From: Bacteroidales bacterium GP3
GTDB lineage: Bacteria > Bacteroidota > Bacteroidia > Bacteroidales > Muribaculaceae
DNA: 7,758 nucleotides
Reading direction: 5' to 3'
Assembly (NCBI GenBank): GCA_001701075.1
Contig: DAAK01000086.1
Coordinates: 1 to 7,758, forward strand
In this document: one piece after another, positions 1-7,605 of the stretch
How positions within the stretch are numbered: position 1 is the first letter of the stretch
How the letters are laid out: each line of letters opens with the position of its first letter
The notes under the pieces: generated by a model
Database searches by the model: none
Seen by the model: only the letters and a program-made list of their open reading frames with translations
Told to the model about the DNA's origin: nothing
Program-made: the position numbers and the translations under genes

Positions 1-1538
1 GTAGAAGCGGCAGGCACTTCCACAGTTTCGGTTCCTGACCAAAAAGCCACATGCCAACCACCAACGACTGGTTCTGCAAATTTAATCAATACATAATCGC
101 AATCCTTTACATCCACATCCATCATCTTGAATGCTATCTGAAGGTCTCCTGTAGCTGTATACGTGGTGTAGTCAGAGCCAATCTCCATTTCTGTACGAGT
201 GAAATCATCATATTGCCTGCCCTGATCTTGTGGAATCTCAACCAACATCCCTCCTTCTTCCTTAGGATTCTCATCCGGGTTTAAATCCGTTGCCTTGCAG
301 TTGATTGCTTCTTCAGGGTTTTCAGTTGAATGTATGGCAAGACTTGTAAACTTATCAGCTGCATCATTCTTTACAATTGTAATCTTATATTCTCCATAGC
401 CATCTACAGAGAATGGCATCACCACTTGCTTGCCTACCTCCCCAATCATATTGAGAAGCAGAGCATCATCATCCAAAGATACTATCTTTACCTGAATTCC
501 ATTCCCTTCAGCACCTTCAGATTCGAACATCAATTTGTAATTGCCGGCTTCAAACTGAAGCGACGGATAAACATTGTTGTCAGCATTATTGGCCTTCTTT
601 GGAGTGCCATAACGGAAAGTTTTCCCTTCGTTAGACACTTTCCAATTATGATGTTGGGGAACAAATCCCTCTGTGTCAATATTCAGTCGCCATTTCAAGG
701 TCCTGTCGCAAGAATCATTGAGCTTAAACTGGCTCATAAAATTCCACATAGTCTGAGCTGAGTTTCCTTCCTCAGTCTTGTCTGTAAAATCATTATGCCC
801 CATACCATCAATTTCGTAATATACATACGGGAAACCACCTTCTCCAGCTTCGTAGACACTCTTTGTGTACTTACCTTTGACTTCAGTCAGTTCAGGTAAA
901 GGATTGCATCCGTCTCGAGCCACCATATTGTCGCGAATGACAGGCATGCATGAATACTTCACAAAGTCATCACTTTTGCCGTGTATATGAAGGAACGGCA
1001 CTGGACGCTGTCCGACAGTATGATGATGGAATTCGTTGAGCTGGAATCCACTGATAGAGGCAAATGCTGCAAAAATGTCAGAAGCCGCACTGGTATTGGC
1101 ATATGTCATCATGCCGCCATTGGAAAATCCACAGCAATAGACTCTGTTAAGGTCAATCTGATATTCATCATCAATAGCCTTTATAAGAGCCTTGAAAAAT
1201 TCAGTATCCTCGTTCTCTTCTCCAGAAGCATTCCAACCAGGAATATATCCCCCAAATACCGGGAAGAATTGATCGATACCCTGAGGATAAACCACAATGC
1301 ATCCTTCAGAGTCAGCTACCGAAGTCCGAAATGGGCTCCTGTCTGTGTCATGGCCAGCTGCTCCATGAAGGCTGATCACAAGTGGGGGATTCTCACTGAC
1401 TTTGTCAGGAACGTATAGTATATATTTACGCTCCTTGTTTTCAACGATGATACTTTTCTCTTTATCTACTTTCGCTGAAATTCCATTGCAAACTACCGCT
1501 GACAGCATGCACAAGGCTAAAACAACTCTTTTTCTCAT
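1..1538 (-). CDS. Secreted esterase, PHB depolymerase / feruloyl esterase-like (alpha/beta hydrolase) with C-terminal beta-rich modules; C-terminus cut by window edge
   Basis: Reading the minus strand from the ATG at 1538 gives 512 codons open to the left edge, with no stop. Residues 1-22 form a signal peptide (basic MRKR, hydrophobic core, likely cleavage after ISA), so the product is exported. C17 follows AVV, a poor lipobox. The hydrolase domain spans about residues 30-275. It has an oxyanion motif SLHGAAG (56-62), a nucleophile elbow GFSNGG (Ser139), an acid in HGKSD (Asp190) and a histidine in GMGHNDF (His248), so the triad is intact. This pattern fits the LpqC/PHB-depolymerase group related to CE1 feruloyl and acetyl-xylan esterases, which cleave ester-linked substituents or polyesters. 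Residues about 276-405 look beta-rich, followed by an acidic, Pro-containing linker (about 419-430) and a second module from about 431 with aromatic residues (W495, W500). These modules could bind carbohydrate, which is inference. The substrate cannot be told. The gene lies 92 nt downstream of the helicase gene, same strand, with its own -7 box. Confidence 0.85.
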   Translation of the reverse strand, partial: MRKRVVLALCMLSAVVCNGISAKVDKEKSIIVENKERKYILYVPDKVSENPPLVISLHGAAGHDTDRSPFRTSVADSEGCIVVYPQGIDQFFPVFGGYIPGWNASGEENEDTEFFKALIKAIDDEYQIDLNRVYCCGFSNGGMMTYANTSAASDIFAAFASISGFQLNEFHHHTVGQRPVPFLHIHGKSDDFVKYSCMPVIRDNMVARDGCNPLPELTEVKGKYTKSVYEAGEGGFPYVYYEIDGMGHNDFTDKTEEGNSAQTMWNFMSQFKLNDSCDRTLKWRLNIDTEGFVPQHHNWKVSNEGKTFRYGTPKKANNADNNVYPSLQFEAGNYKLMFESEGAEGNGIQVKIVSLDDDALLLNMIGEVGKQVVMPFSVDGYGEYKITIVKNDAADKFTSLAIHSTENPEEAINCKATDLNPDENPKEEGGMLVEIPQDQGRQYDDFTRTEMEIGSDYTTYTATGDLQIAFKMMDVDVKDCDYVLIKFAEPVVGGWHVAFWSGTETVEVPAAS

Positions 1539-1587
1539 ATATCAATAAGTATAGATGGTTTTATTCTTTTGACAGTCGAATATTTTG

Positions 1588-1595
1588 CAAAGTTA
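1588..1595 (-). promoter_or_regulatory. Probable Bacteroidota -7 promoter element for the esterase gene
   Basis: The minus strand reads TAACTTTG, an exact match to the Bacteroidota -7 consensus TAnnTTTG. It lies about 50 nt upstream of the esterase ATG at 1538, in the gap after the helicase stop codon. I could not find a good -33 TTTG at the usual 19-21 nt spacing; the nearest TTG on that strand (1608-1610) is too close. The element suggests the esterase can be transcribed independently of the helicase. A match this short can arise by chance in AT-rich sequence. Confidence 0.45.
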
Positions 1596-1630
1596 CAATT
1601 AATTTCCCAATATATAGTTCCTTTCCGATA

Positions 1631-3538
1631 TTATTTTAAGCGTAATTTGAAATTTGAATTGCGTGTTGATGCTGGTGTATTCCCCACTGCATACTCTAAT
1701 GCCTCCTTTTCCCCTACAAGTACACAAAGATCTGTAGCCCTACTCACACCTGTATATAGCAGATTCCGGTAAAGCATAGGCTTATGAGCCATGGTAATGG
1801 GAAAGATCATATTTTTCACCTCAGATCCCTGAAGCTTATGAACAGTAGTGGCATAAGCGAGCACAAGCTCCGTGAGCTCGCTTCGTTTGTATTCGGATCT
1901 CCTTCCGTCGCCAAATGTCACCTCCAATGTCTGCATCTCTGGATTAACAACCGTTATTATTCCCGTCTCGCCATTATAGACGCCTCTTTCCCGCGAATTG
2001 GCAGTCTGCATCACCGGATCGCCAAGTCTCATAATAGTCGCACCTCGCTGTAATGAAGGTCCGACTGGATTCAGACGTGACTGCAAATCAATATTCAGTT
2101 GCCGGGCACCGAGAGGACCAATCTGTTGAGGGGAAACCACTTGAATTTCCATAGGAGATAGTCCTCGCGTTTTGGGCAACTCTTCTGTCATCAACGATAC
2201 GATGCGGTCGTGGATTGCCTTGACTCCCTTCTCTTCAATTATCATGAAGTCGCGTTCTTGATCCGAATCAGGAATTTTCCCTGAATTGATGGAACGCGCC
2301 CCGGATGCAATCAAGCTCCCTTCTCCCTGACGGAAATTCTCTTTTAGGTGAGCCACAGGCACACATCCTGATGCTATAAGGTCTCTGAGTACATCCCCTG
2401 CACCTATAGCCGGCAATTGATCCGCGTCTCCTACAAGGATGACCTTTGTTCCTGGTCGGACAGCGTCAAGCAGATGGTTGAATAGCACTTGCTCCATCAT
2501 TGATCCTTCATCAATAATTAGGACATCCGTATCAATGAGACGTTTATTGTAGCCCTCCCCTTCCCTATAGCCAAGCAGACGATGAATAGTGCTTGCCGAC
2601 CTACCTGTAAGCACAGACATCCGCTTTGCAGCTCTTCCGGTTGGGGCGCAGAGCGTAACCTTCTTTCCTTCTTTTTCCAAAGTCTCAATAATTCCTCGAA
2701 GCACTGTTGTCTTTCCTGAACCGGGGCCACCTGTCAGCACCATTACAGGAGAACTAAGTGCCAGGCGTATAGCATCTACTTGTGCAGGCGAATAAGGATA
2801 ACCGGAATTTGTATTTCTCGGAATATCTCCTTCCGAAACGGGTGCCACAGTTTCCGAAGCAAGCGCAGACAGTTTCTCTGCTCCCTCCTTCTCCGCCTTA
2901 TAGAAAACCGGAAGATACAGCCCTCCCCTACTTTGCACCAATCTTCCGTCGGCAACAACATTGGGAATCACCTTGGCAATCTTATCTTTGTCAACATCAA
3001 CGAACGAGGCAGCATGTGCTGTGGCTTCATCTGGAGTAGCGAAAAGATGCCCTTCTTCCGCAAAATGCTTTACTGACGTCACCAACGCCCCTTTCAGCCT
3101 GCGTGGGTCATCCGCGGCGATACCAAGAGCACGTCCGATCTTATCGGCTGTGAAAAAAGAAAGTTGCCAGACATCCTCCACCATCGAGTATGGATCATTC
3201 AAAATAATACTTTCCGCTCGTTTGCGATACTTCCCAAAGATTCTCCCAATATACATATCGCTGACTCCGCATGAATAAAGGAATGCCAGCAGATCCATAG
3301 GATAGGTCATAGATTTAAGGCTGTCGGAAGCCGCTGCAGCGCGTGCCTTTCCAACGCCCGGAATCCCCTCAATCTTCTCCAGCTCATCACGCACTACACG
3401 AAGTGCATCCGTGCCAAACTTCTCGACAATCCTTCGTGCATACACCGGTCCTATTCCTTCCACCCAATGTCCTGAAAGGAACTTCTCAATGCCCTCGGCC
3501 GTCATCGACAGTTTATTCTCTATCTCTGTGTTTTCCAT
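1631..3538 (-). CDS. RecD2-like ATP-dependent DNA helicase (SF1B) with short N-terminus
   Basis: This 635-residue protein is a 5'-3' SF1B helicase of the RecD2 type (RecD-like but outside RecBCD), acting in DNA repair or replication-fork maintenance. Helix-hairpin-helix-like segments come first (EGIGPVYARRIVEKFG at 27-42, EGIPGVGKARAAAA at 57-70), then a helical region to about 210. The ATPase core has a Q-motif glutamine (Q253), Walker A GGPGSGKTT (270-278, Lys276), motif Ia APTGRAA (298-304), Walker B LIIDEGSM (340-347), motif III VGDADQLPAIGAG (369-381), motif IV KENFRQ (399-404), motif V TTVHKLQGSE (564-573) and motif VI LYTGVSRAT (594-602). All key residues are present. Typical RecD2 proteins exceed 700 residues because an OB-fold domain of roughly 90 residues precedes the HhH region; that part is missing here. 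The ATG at 3538 is the first start after an in-frame TGA (3569-3571), so the short end is not a mis-called start. It is divergent from tex. A conjugative TraA-type relaxase-helicase is unlikely, since no relaxase domain is present. Confidence 0.93.
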   Translation of the reverse strand: MENTEIENKLSMTAEGIEKFLSGHWVEGIGPVYARRIVEKFGTDALRVVRDELEKIEGIPGVGKARAAAASDSLKSMTYPMDLLAFLYSCGVSDMYIGRIFGKYRKRAESIILNDPYSMVEDVWQLSFFTADKIGRALGIAADDPRRLKGALVTSVKHFAEEGHLFATPDEATAHAASFVDVDKDKIAKVIPNVVADGRLVQSRGGLYLPVFYKAEKEGAEKLSALASETVAPVSEGDIPRNTNSGYPYSPAQVDAIRLALSSPVMVLTGGPGSGKTTVLRGIIETLEKEGKKVTLCAPTGRAAKRMSVLTGRSASTIHRLLGYREGEGYNKRLIDTDVLIIDEGSMMEQVLFNHLLDAVRPGTKVILVGDADQLPAIGAGDVLRDLIASGCVPVAHLKENFRQGEGSLIASGARSINSGKIPDSDQERDFMIIEEKGVKAIHDRIVSLMTEELPKTRGLSPMEIQVVSPQQIGPLGARQLNIDLQSRLNPVGPSLQRGATIMRLGDPVMQTANSRERGVYNGETGIITVVNPEMQTLEVTFGDGRRSEYKRSELTELVLAYATTVHKLQGSEVKNMIFPITMAHKPMLYRNLLYTGVSRATDLCVLVGEKEALEYAVGNTPASTRNSNFKLRLK

Positions 3539-3621
3539 ATCTCCAAAACGTCCTACCAGACCATAAGTTCATCGCAATGGGCAATCGAGGACGAATATTA
3601 ATTTCTATCTTCTTCTAATGG

Positions 3622-3653
3622 TTTGCAGATTCCAGAAATATTGGTTAATTTTG
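3622..3653 (+). promoter_or_regulatory. Bacteroidota-type promoter of tex (-33 TTTG, -7 TAATTTTG)
   Basis: TTTG at 3622-3625 and TAATTTTG at 3646-3653 are separated by 20 nt. This matches the Bacteroidota primary-sigma promoter (TTTG, about 19-21 nt, TAnnTTTG). Transcription would start near 3658-3662, leaving a leader of only about 15 nt before the ATG at 3675, with AAGAGG at 3666-3671 as a possible weak ribosome site. The promoter lies downstream of the more distal in-frame ATG at 3618, so that codon cannot start tex from this transcript. The rest of the divergent gap (3539-3621) shows no further element I can support, and I see no clear promoter for the helicase gene. Confidence 0.7.
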
Positions 3654-3674
3654 TTTTTCAAATTGAAGAGGCAA

Positions 3675-5834
3675 ATGGAAATCGAAGATATAATTGTGAG
3701 AGGAGTGGCGGCCAAAACCGGCCTAACTGAGAAAAGAGTGGCTGCCGTCATAAAACTGCTTGATGAAGGGGCCACAGTCCCTTTCATCAGTCGCTACCGT
3801 AAGGAACTTACCGGCAGCATGGATGAAGTCGCTGTCCGTGCAGTGGAAGCTGCACTTAAGACCCAAAGAGAACTTGAAGCACGCCGTGAATTCATACGCG
3901 ATGCTATCGAAAATGCCGGAGCACTCGACACCAAGACTGCAGAAGCTGTAGCAAAGGCATCTTCGATGACTGAACTTGAAGATCTCTATGCACCATACAA
4001 GCCTAAAAAAAGGACCCGAGCAACTATCGCCAGAGAGAAAGGGCTCGAGCCTCTCGCCAAGTTAATAATGACAGGCCGTCCTGAAGACTGCGCGGAAGCA
4101 GCACGGCGATTTGTTGGCAAACACAATGTAAAAGACGTAGAAGAAGCTCTTTCTGGGGCTTCCGATATCATAGCAGAATGGGCTTCGGAATCACCTCGAC
4201 TCCGCAACATCACCCGCAATCATTATCAACGGACAGCCTCCATTGCTTGTTCCCCAGCCAAAGGCAAGGATGATGAACTTAAGGCTTCTCCATACGCACA
4301 GTATGCAGATTTCGTTCAGAATGTTAGACGTATGCCCTCGCATCAATACTTAGCTCTCCGCAGGGCTGAGACAGAAGGGCTCGTAAAAGTTAAATATGAA
4401 TTGCCAGAGAAAGGAGCAGAATTGCGCGATAAGCTTATGGACAACTTCGGTCCGCGTTTCGCATCAAAGGAAAGCTCCGACATCATTGATGCAGCTGTCG
4501 AGGATGCGGCAAAAAGACTTTTATGCCCATCAGTGGAGACAGAAGTGTCAGCTTCATTGAAAGAGGAGGCTGACAAGGTGGCAATTGACATATTCGCCGG
4601 CAATTTGCGTCAGCTCTTGCTCGGAGCTCCGCTGAAAGGACATCGCATACTTGCCATTGACCCAGGCTATCGTACAGGATGCAAGGTAGTGGCTCTCGAC
4701 CAACAAGGCAACCTTCTTGACGACTCGGTTATCTATCCCGTACCTCCGCGCAATGACTTTGAAGGTGCTTATAAGACAATTGAACGGCTTATCAACAAAT
4801 ACCGACTCGACACCGTAGCAATTGGCAATGGCACAGCTTCGCGTGAGACTGAGAAATTTGTAAAAGGTAGCGGTCTTCTGCCTGAGAAATCAGTATATGT
4901 AGTCAGCGAAAACGGGGCATCTGTATATTCCGCTTCCGATGTGGCGCGTAAGGAATTTCCTGATAAAGATGTGACAGTCCGCGGAGCCGTATCAATAGGT
5001 CGACGACTCATTGACCCACTCGCAGAACTCGTGAAAATTGACCCTAAGTCAATTGGTGTGGGGCAATATCAGCACGACGTAGATCAGGCCAAACTCAAGG
5101 ATATGCTGGATTATACCGTGATGAGCTGCGTAAATGCAGTCGGAGTGGATGTAAACACAGCCAGTGAGCAACTTCTCTCCTATGTGTCGGGCATAGGACC
5201 GGCACTTGCGAAAAACATTGTGGTGTATCGCACAGCAAACGGAGATTTCCGGACTCGCAATGAGCTGAAGAAAGTGCCGCGTCTTGGCGACAAGGCGTTT
5301 GAGCTGAGTGCCGGTTTCCTGCGGATTCCGGGTGGAGATGAACCTCTTGACAACACTGGAATACATCCGGAAAGCTATGGTCTGGTGAAAGAAATGGCAA
5401 AGAGCATACGCCACGACGTATCGGAACTCCCAGCGCAATCAGCAATCCTCGACAGCATTGACATAAAGGCTCTTGCTGATAAGGGTATCGGTGGCCTTGA
5501 GACTATGACCGATATAATTACGGAGCTAAAGAAACCGGGACGCGACCCACGCACCGATGATGACAATGTGGCATTCACGCCAGGGGTGGAAGACTTTGAC
5601 CATCTCGAAGAAGGAATGGTACTTTCAGGTATCGTCAACAATATCACGGCATTCGGAGCATTCGTTGATCTGGGCATAAAAGAAAATGGCCTCCTCCATA
5701 TCTCCCGGATATCGAAGAGGCGCATTTCCTCCGTAGGCGAAGTGCTTAAGCTTGGTCAGCGCATCGAGGTCAGAGTCATCGATATCGACCGCCCCCGAAA
5801 ACGCATAGCACTTGAATTGTCAAATCTATTATAA
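3675..5834 (+). CDS. tex: Tex, RNA-binding transcription accessory protein (YqgF/HhH/S1 domains)
   Basis: Starting at 3675 the protein has 719 residues and begins MEIEDIIVRG, within the usual Tex length. The N-terminal helical Tex region includes VPFISRYRKELTG (about 35-47) and LYAPYKPKKRTRA (about 104-116), both characteristic of the family. A YqgF/RuvX-like RNase H fold follows, with ILAIDPGYRTG at 325-335. The conserved stretch with GTASRE (about 386-391) and RRLIDPLAELVKIDPKSIG (about 443-461) comes next, then a helix-hairpin-helix segment VSGIGPALAKNIVVYR (504-519). The C-terminal S1 domain (about 645-717) contains GAFVDLGIKENGLLHIS. Tex is a cytoplasmic nucleic-acid-binding protein related to eukaryotic Spt6 and linked to transcription. 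Whether its YqgF domain is catalytic is not settled by sequence. An in-frame ATG at 3618 would add 19 residues (MVCRFQKYWL...) unlike the family N-terminus and upstream of the promoter, so I reject it. The stop TAA lies 23 nt from the convergent asdA stop. Confidence 0.97.
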   Translation: MEIEDIIVRGVAAKTGLTEKRVAAVIKLLDEGATVPFISRYRKELTGSMDEVAVRAVEAALKTQRELEARREFIRDAIENAGALDTKTAEAVAKASSMTELEDLYAPYKPKKRTRATIAREKGLEPLAKLIMTGRPEDCAEAARRFVGKHNVKDVEEALSGASDIIAEWASESPRLRNITRNHYQRTASIACSPAKGKDDELKASPYAQYADFVQNVRRMPSHQYLALRRAETEGLVKVKYELPEKGAELRDKLMDNFGPRFASKESSDIIDAAVEDAAKRLLCPSVETEVSASLKEEADKVAIDIFAGNLRQLLLGAPLKGHRILAIDPGYRTGCKVVALDQQGNLLDDSVIYPVPPRNDFEGAYKTIERLINKYRLDTVAIGNGTASRETEKFVKGSGLLPEKSVYVVSENGASVYSASDVARKEFPDKDVTVRGAVSIGRRLIDPLAELVKIDPKSIGVGQYQHDVDQAKLKDMLDYTVMSCVNAVGVDVNTASEQLLSYVSGIGPALAKNIVVYRTANGDFRTRNELKKVPRLGDKAFELSAGFLRIPGGDEPLDNTGIHPESYGLVKEMAKSIRHDVSELPAQSAILDSIDIKALADKGIGGLETMTDIITELKKPGRDPRTDDDNVAFTPGVEDFDHLEEGMVLSGIVNNITAFGAFVDLGIKENGLLHISRISKRRISSVGEVLKLGQRIEVRVIDIDRPRKRIALELSNLL

Positions 5835-5857
5835 GTTTCGAAAGCTAATCTTGAATC

Positions 5858-7495
5858 CTATTTTTTGGCAGCGAGATAAGCTTGATGGTATTCGTCGAGT
5901 ATCTTGCGAATTGCAGTGCCGATCTTAAGATAGTCATCATCATTAAGATTGGCAAGGGATGCACGTACCGACCACGCCGGGCCATCAAATCCATCGCCGT
6001 TGAGCAGCACTATTGCGGTCTCCTTCGCTAACCGCATCACGAAGTCGAGTGGCTCGTAATTGCTTTCGAGATATTTGGCGAAGTCATCGCCATAGAATTT
6101 GCGTGCCCATACCATCATATCGATTTCACTGTAATAGCCGGCACGATTGGGATCCGGCAGAAGGGTGAAACCAGTGGTCTTCCAAAGGTTGTTCAGTCGA
6201 TGGTCAATCATGTTGATAAGGCGAGGCTGAATATCATCGCGATGGAGATATGCAAACGCAGCGAACAAAGCCATCTGAATCTGTTGTGGTGTAGATAGAC
6301 CAGCAGTGTGGTTGAGGGCAACAAGCCGGCTGTCAGCAACAAGCCTGTCGATGAATTTAAGTTTGGCCGGCTCAAGAGTTAGCGAAGAATAGCGGTGAGC
6401 CAATATTGACTTCTCCTCATCGCTTAGAGCTGCCAGGCGTGCATCAAACACATTGTCAGGTCTCAGCGCCATAGTGGCCACGCGCCAACCGGTTGCGCCG
6501 AAATATTTTGAGAATGAATAGAGGCAGATGGTATTGTAGGGCAACACGTACATCAACGACTTGAAGTCGCGGATAAAAGTACCATACACATCGTCGGTGA
6601 TAATCATCAGGTTGGGATTGTCCTTGCGCACCACGTCAACCAGTTGGTCAAGCACCTCCGGAGCGAGGCAAACGCTTGGAGGATTGGAGGGGTTGGTGAT
6701 GCATACGGCCTTCACGGAAGGATCACGCAGCTTATCGATTTCTTCATCTGGATACTGCCAATCATGGTACCCATCTTTCTCTACTTTGTTGGCGCTCACT
6801 TTCACAACTTCAAGGCCAAACTCATCGAGCTCTGGGATTTCCAGATAAGGAGTGAAGCATGGTGTGAGAAGAGCTATCTTATCTCCTTTCTTCAGCAAAA
6901 AGTTAGCTTTAAGAGAATTGAACACATAGCACATACCGGCAGTGCTTCCTTCTGTGGCGAAAAGGTCGTAGGGGGTGGTGTCGTCGCCGCCACCCATAGC
7001 CTGGCGCAAGTAATCGCGTGTAATGAGTTCCGTGTATTTAAGTATGCGAGGAGGAGTTGGATAATGGTCGCCGGTGATGCCGTCGACGAGTTCGAAGACA
7101 AAATCGTCGGGGTCAGCCTTTAGTTGTGTGGTGGCGTATGTATAGAAATGGCGGAGCACTTTGCCTCCAATCTCATTGGAGTGGCGGGAGAGAAAATCCT
7201 CAAAGTGTTGGGCTATTCCTTCTTGTAAAGGAGAGGCCACTATGCCCCAATCAGCATCATAGGTCACCCGGTCGGCTTCTTCCATGGCAAACTGCCCGAG
7301 CAGGAAGAAAGCCTTACGGGGGTAGCTGAGAATCCAGTTAGGGTTGCCACGTCCAGCATTAAGGAAGGTTGCCGTAGACTGGCGCGCATCCTTCTCAGCC
7401 AAGTCAATCAGCGTGCTTTTCACTTCGAAGGGGCTTATCTTTTCAAGTCTCTTTTCATATTCGCGAATGTCATTCGACGATGTGTTTTTACTCAT
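5858..7495 (-). CDS. asdA: Aspartate 4-decarboxylase (bifunctional with aspartate aminotransferase), PLP-dependent
   Basis: This 545-residue protein belongs to PLP fold type I and matches L-aspartate 4-decarboxylase (EC 4.1.1.12), which converts L-aspartate to L-alanine and CO2 in the cytoplasm and has side aminotransferase activity. Visible motifs are NAGRGNPNW (46-54), typical of this family rather than ordinary aminotransferases, TEGSTAGMCY (181-190), the cofactor loop ITNPSNPPS (266-274), TDDVYGTF (300-307, D301/Y304 contacting PLP), SFSKYFGATGWR (327-338, Lys330 as the Schiff-base lysine) and VRASLAN (510-516, Arg511 as the substrate carboxylate arginine). Length agrees with family members of about 530-550 residues. 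In many bacteria the enzyme works with the aspartate:alanine antiporter AspT, together consuming a cytoplasmic proton and giving energy or acid tolerance. No antiporter gene is in this window: tex is convergent on one side and the 263 nt upstream hold no sizeable gene. The start at 7495 follows an in-frame TAA at 7502-7504. There is no good Shine-Dalgarno directly before it. Confidence 0.95.
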   Translation of the reverse strand: MSKNTSSNDIREYEKRLEKISPFEVKSTLIDLAEKDARQSTATFLNAGRGNPNWILSYPRKAFFLLGQFAMEEADRVTYDADWGIVASPLQEGIAQHFEDFLSRHSNEIGGKVLRHFYTYATTQLKADPDDFVFELVDGITGDHYPTPPRILKYTELITRDYLRQAMGGGDDTTPYDLFATEGSTAGMCYVFNSLKANFLLKKGDKIALLTPCFTPYLEIPELDEFGLEVVKVSANKVEKDGYHDWQYPDEEIDKLRDPSVKAVCITNPSNPPSVCLAPEVLDQLVDVVRKDNPNLMIITDDVYGTFIRDFKSLMYVLPYNTICLYSFSKYFGATGWRVATMALRPDNVFDARLAALSDEEKSILAHRYSSLTLEPAKLKFIDRLVADSRLVALNHTAGLSTPQQIQMALFAAFAYLHRDDIQPRLINMIDHRLNNLWKTTGFTLLPDPNRAGYYSEIDMMVWARKFYGDDFAKYLESNYEPLDFVMRLAKETAIVLLNGDGFDGPAWSVRASLANLNDDDYLKIGTAIRKILDEYHQAYLAAKK

Positions 7496-7501
7496 AATAT
7501 A

Positions 7502-7552
7502 TTAATTTTGATTATTACAGCATTTCAGCAATGCCTCAATATAAAAACTCAT
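7502..7552 (-). CDS. Possible 16-codon leader ORF directly upstream of asdA
   Basis: The minus strand encodes MSFYIEALLKCCNNQN followed by TAA, in the same frame as asdA and ending 6 nt before the asdA ATG. Its ATG overlaps the TGA of a still smaller upstream frame as ATGA (7549-7552), an arrangement typical of coupled translation. Three of the last four codons are Asn (AAT). It contains a short inverted repeat GCATT/AATGC (7521-7535) with a 5-nt loop. It may be a real leader peptide or a chance frame in AT-rich DNA. I know of no family for it. Confidence 0.25.
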   Translation of the reverse strand: MSFYIEALLKCCNNQN

Positions 7553-7572
7553 TTCATCTCTGTTTGGTTCAT
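7549..7572 (-). CDS. Possible 7-codon leader ORF behind a strong Shine-Dalgarno
   Basis: The frame reads MNQTEMK then TGA. Its ATG at 7572 sits 9 nt after the AGGAGG core of a strong ribosome-binding site. The same frame can also start at the ATG at 7590 (MRRWVLMNQTEMK), but then the Shine-Dalgarno would lie inside the ORF. It overlaps the next small frame by ATGA. The support is positional only, and no homologue is known to me. Confidence 0.22.
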   Translation of the reverse strand: MNQTEMK

Positions 7573-7579
7573 TAAGACC

Positions 7580-7587
7580 CACCTCCT
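7580..7587 (-). promoter_or_regulatory. Strong Shine-Dalgarno-like sequence in asdA leader
   Basis: The minus strand reads AGGAGGTG, eight contiguous bases complementary to the conserved 16S anti-Shine-Dalgarno. It lies 84 nt upstream of asdA, so it cannot serve the asdA start directly, but it is well placed for the tiny frame starting at 7572. Bacteroidota genes rarely carry such sites because their ribosomes hide the anti-Shine-Dalgarno, so its presence stands out. Chance occurrence is possible. Confidence 0.4.
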
Positions 7588-7597
7588 CATTTAGCTG

Positions 7598-7605
7598 TAA
7601 AGTTA
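7598..7605 (-). promoter_or_regulatory. Candidate -7 element for asdA
   Basis: The minus strand reads TAACTTTA, one mismatch (final A for G) from the Bacteroidota -7 consensus, and it nearly repeats the TAACTTTG seen before the esterase. The best -33 candidate is TTG at 7629-7631, 23 nt away and therefore slightly too far. If used, transcription would start near 7590-7594, giving a leader of about 95-100 nt that begins just before the Shine-Dalgarno-like sequence. Confidence 0.3.

Noticed and set aside
330..1418. Two plus-strand frames of about 145 codons opposite the esterase (330-761 and 981-1418)
   Set aside because: The minus strand here encodes an uninterrupted hydrolase with signal peptide and full catalytic triad, so these are shadows.
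1539..1630. Terminator after the helicase gene
   Set aside because: I found no GC-rich hairpin followed by T residues in this gap.
5049..5725. Three overlapping minus-strand frames opposite tex, up to 129 codons
   Set aside because: They are antisense to the HhH and S1 regions of tex, carry no family signature and have no promoter or ribosome site.
6644..7123. 159-codon plus-strand frame antisense to asdA
   Set aside because: It lies wholly opposite a well-conserved enzyme gene, its translation shows no recognisable motif, and its length is explained by codon bias of the real gene.
7521..7535. Inverted repeat GCATT/AATGC before asdA as an attenuator or terminator
   Set aside because: A 5-bp stem with low GC and no U-tract is too weak to call. 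It is kept only as a note within the leader.
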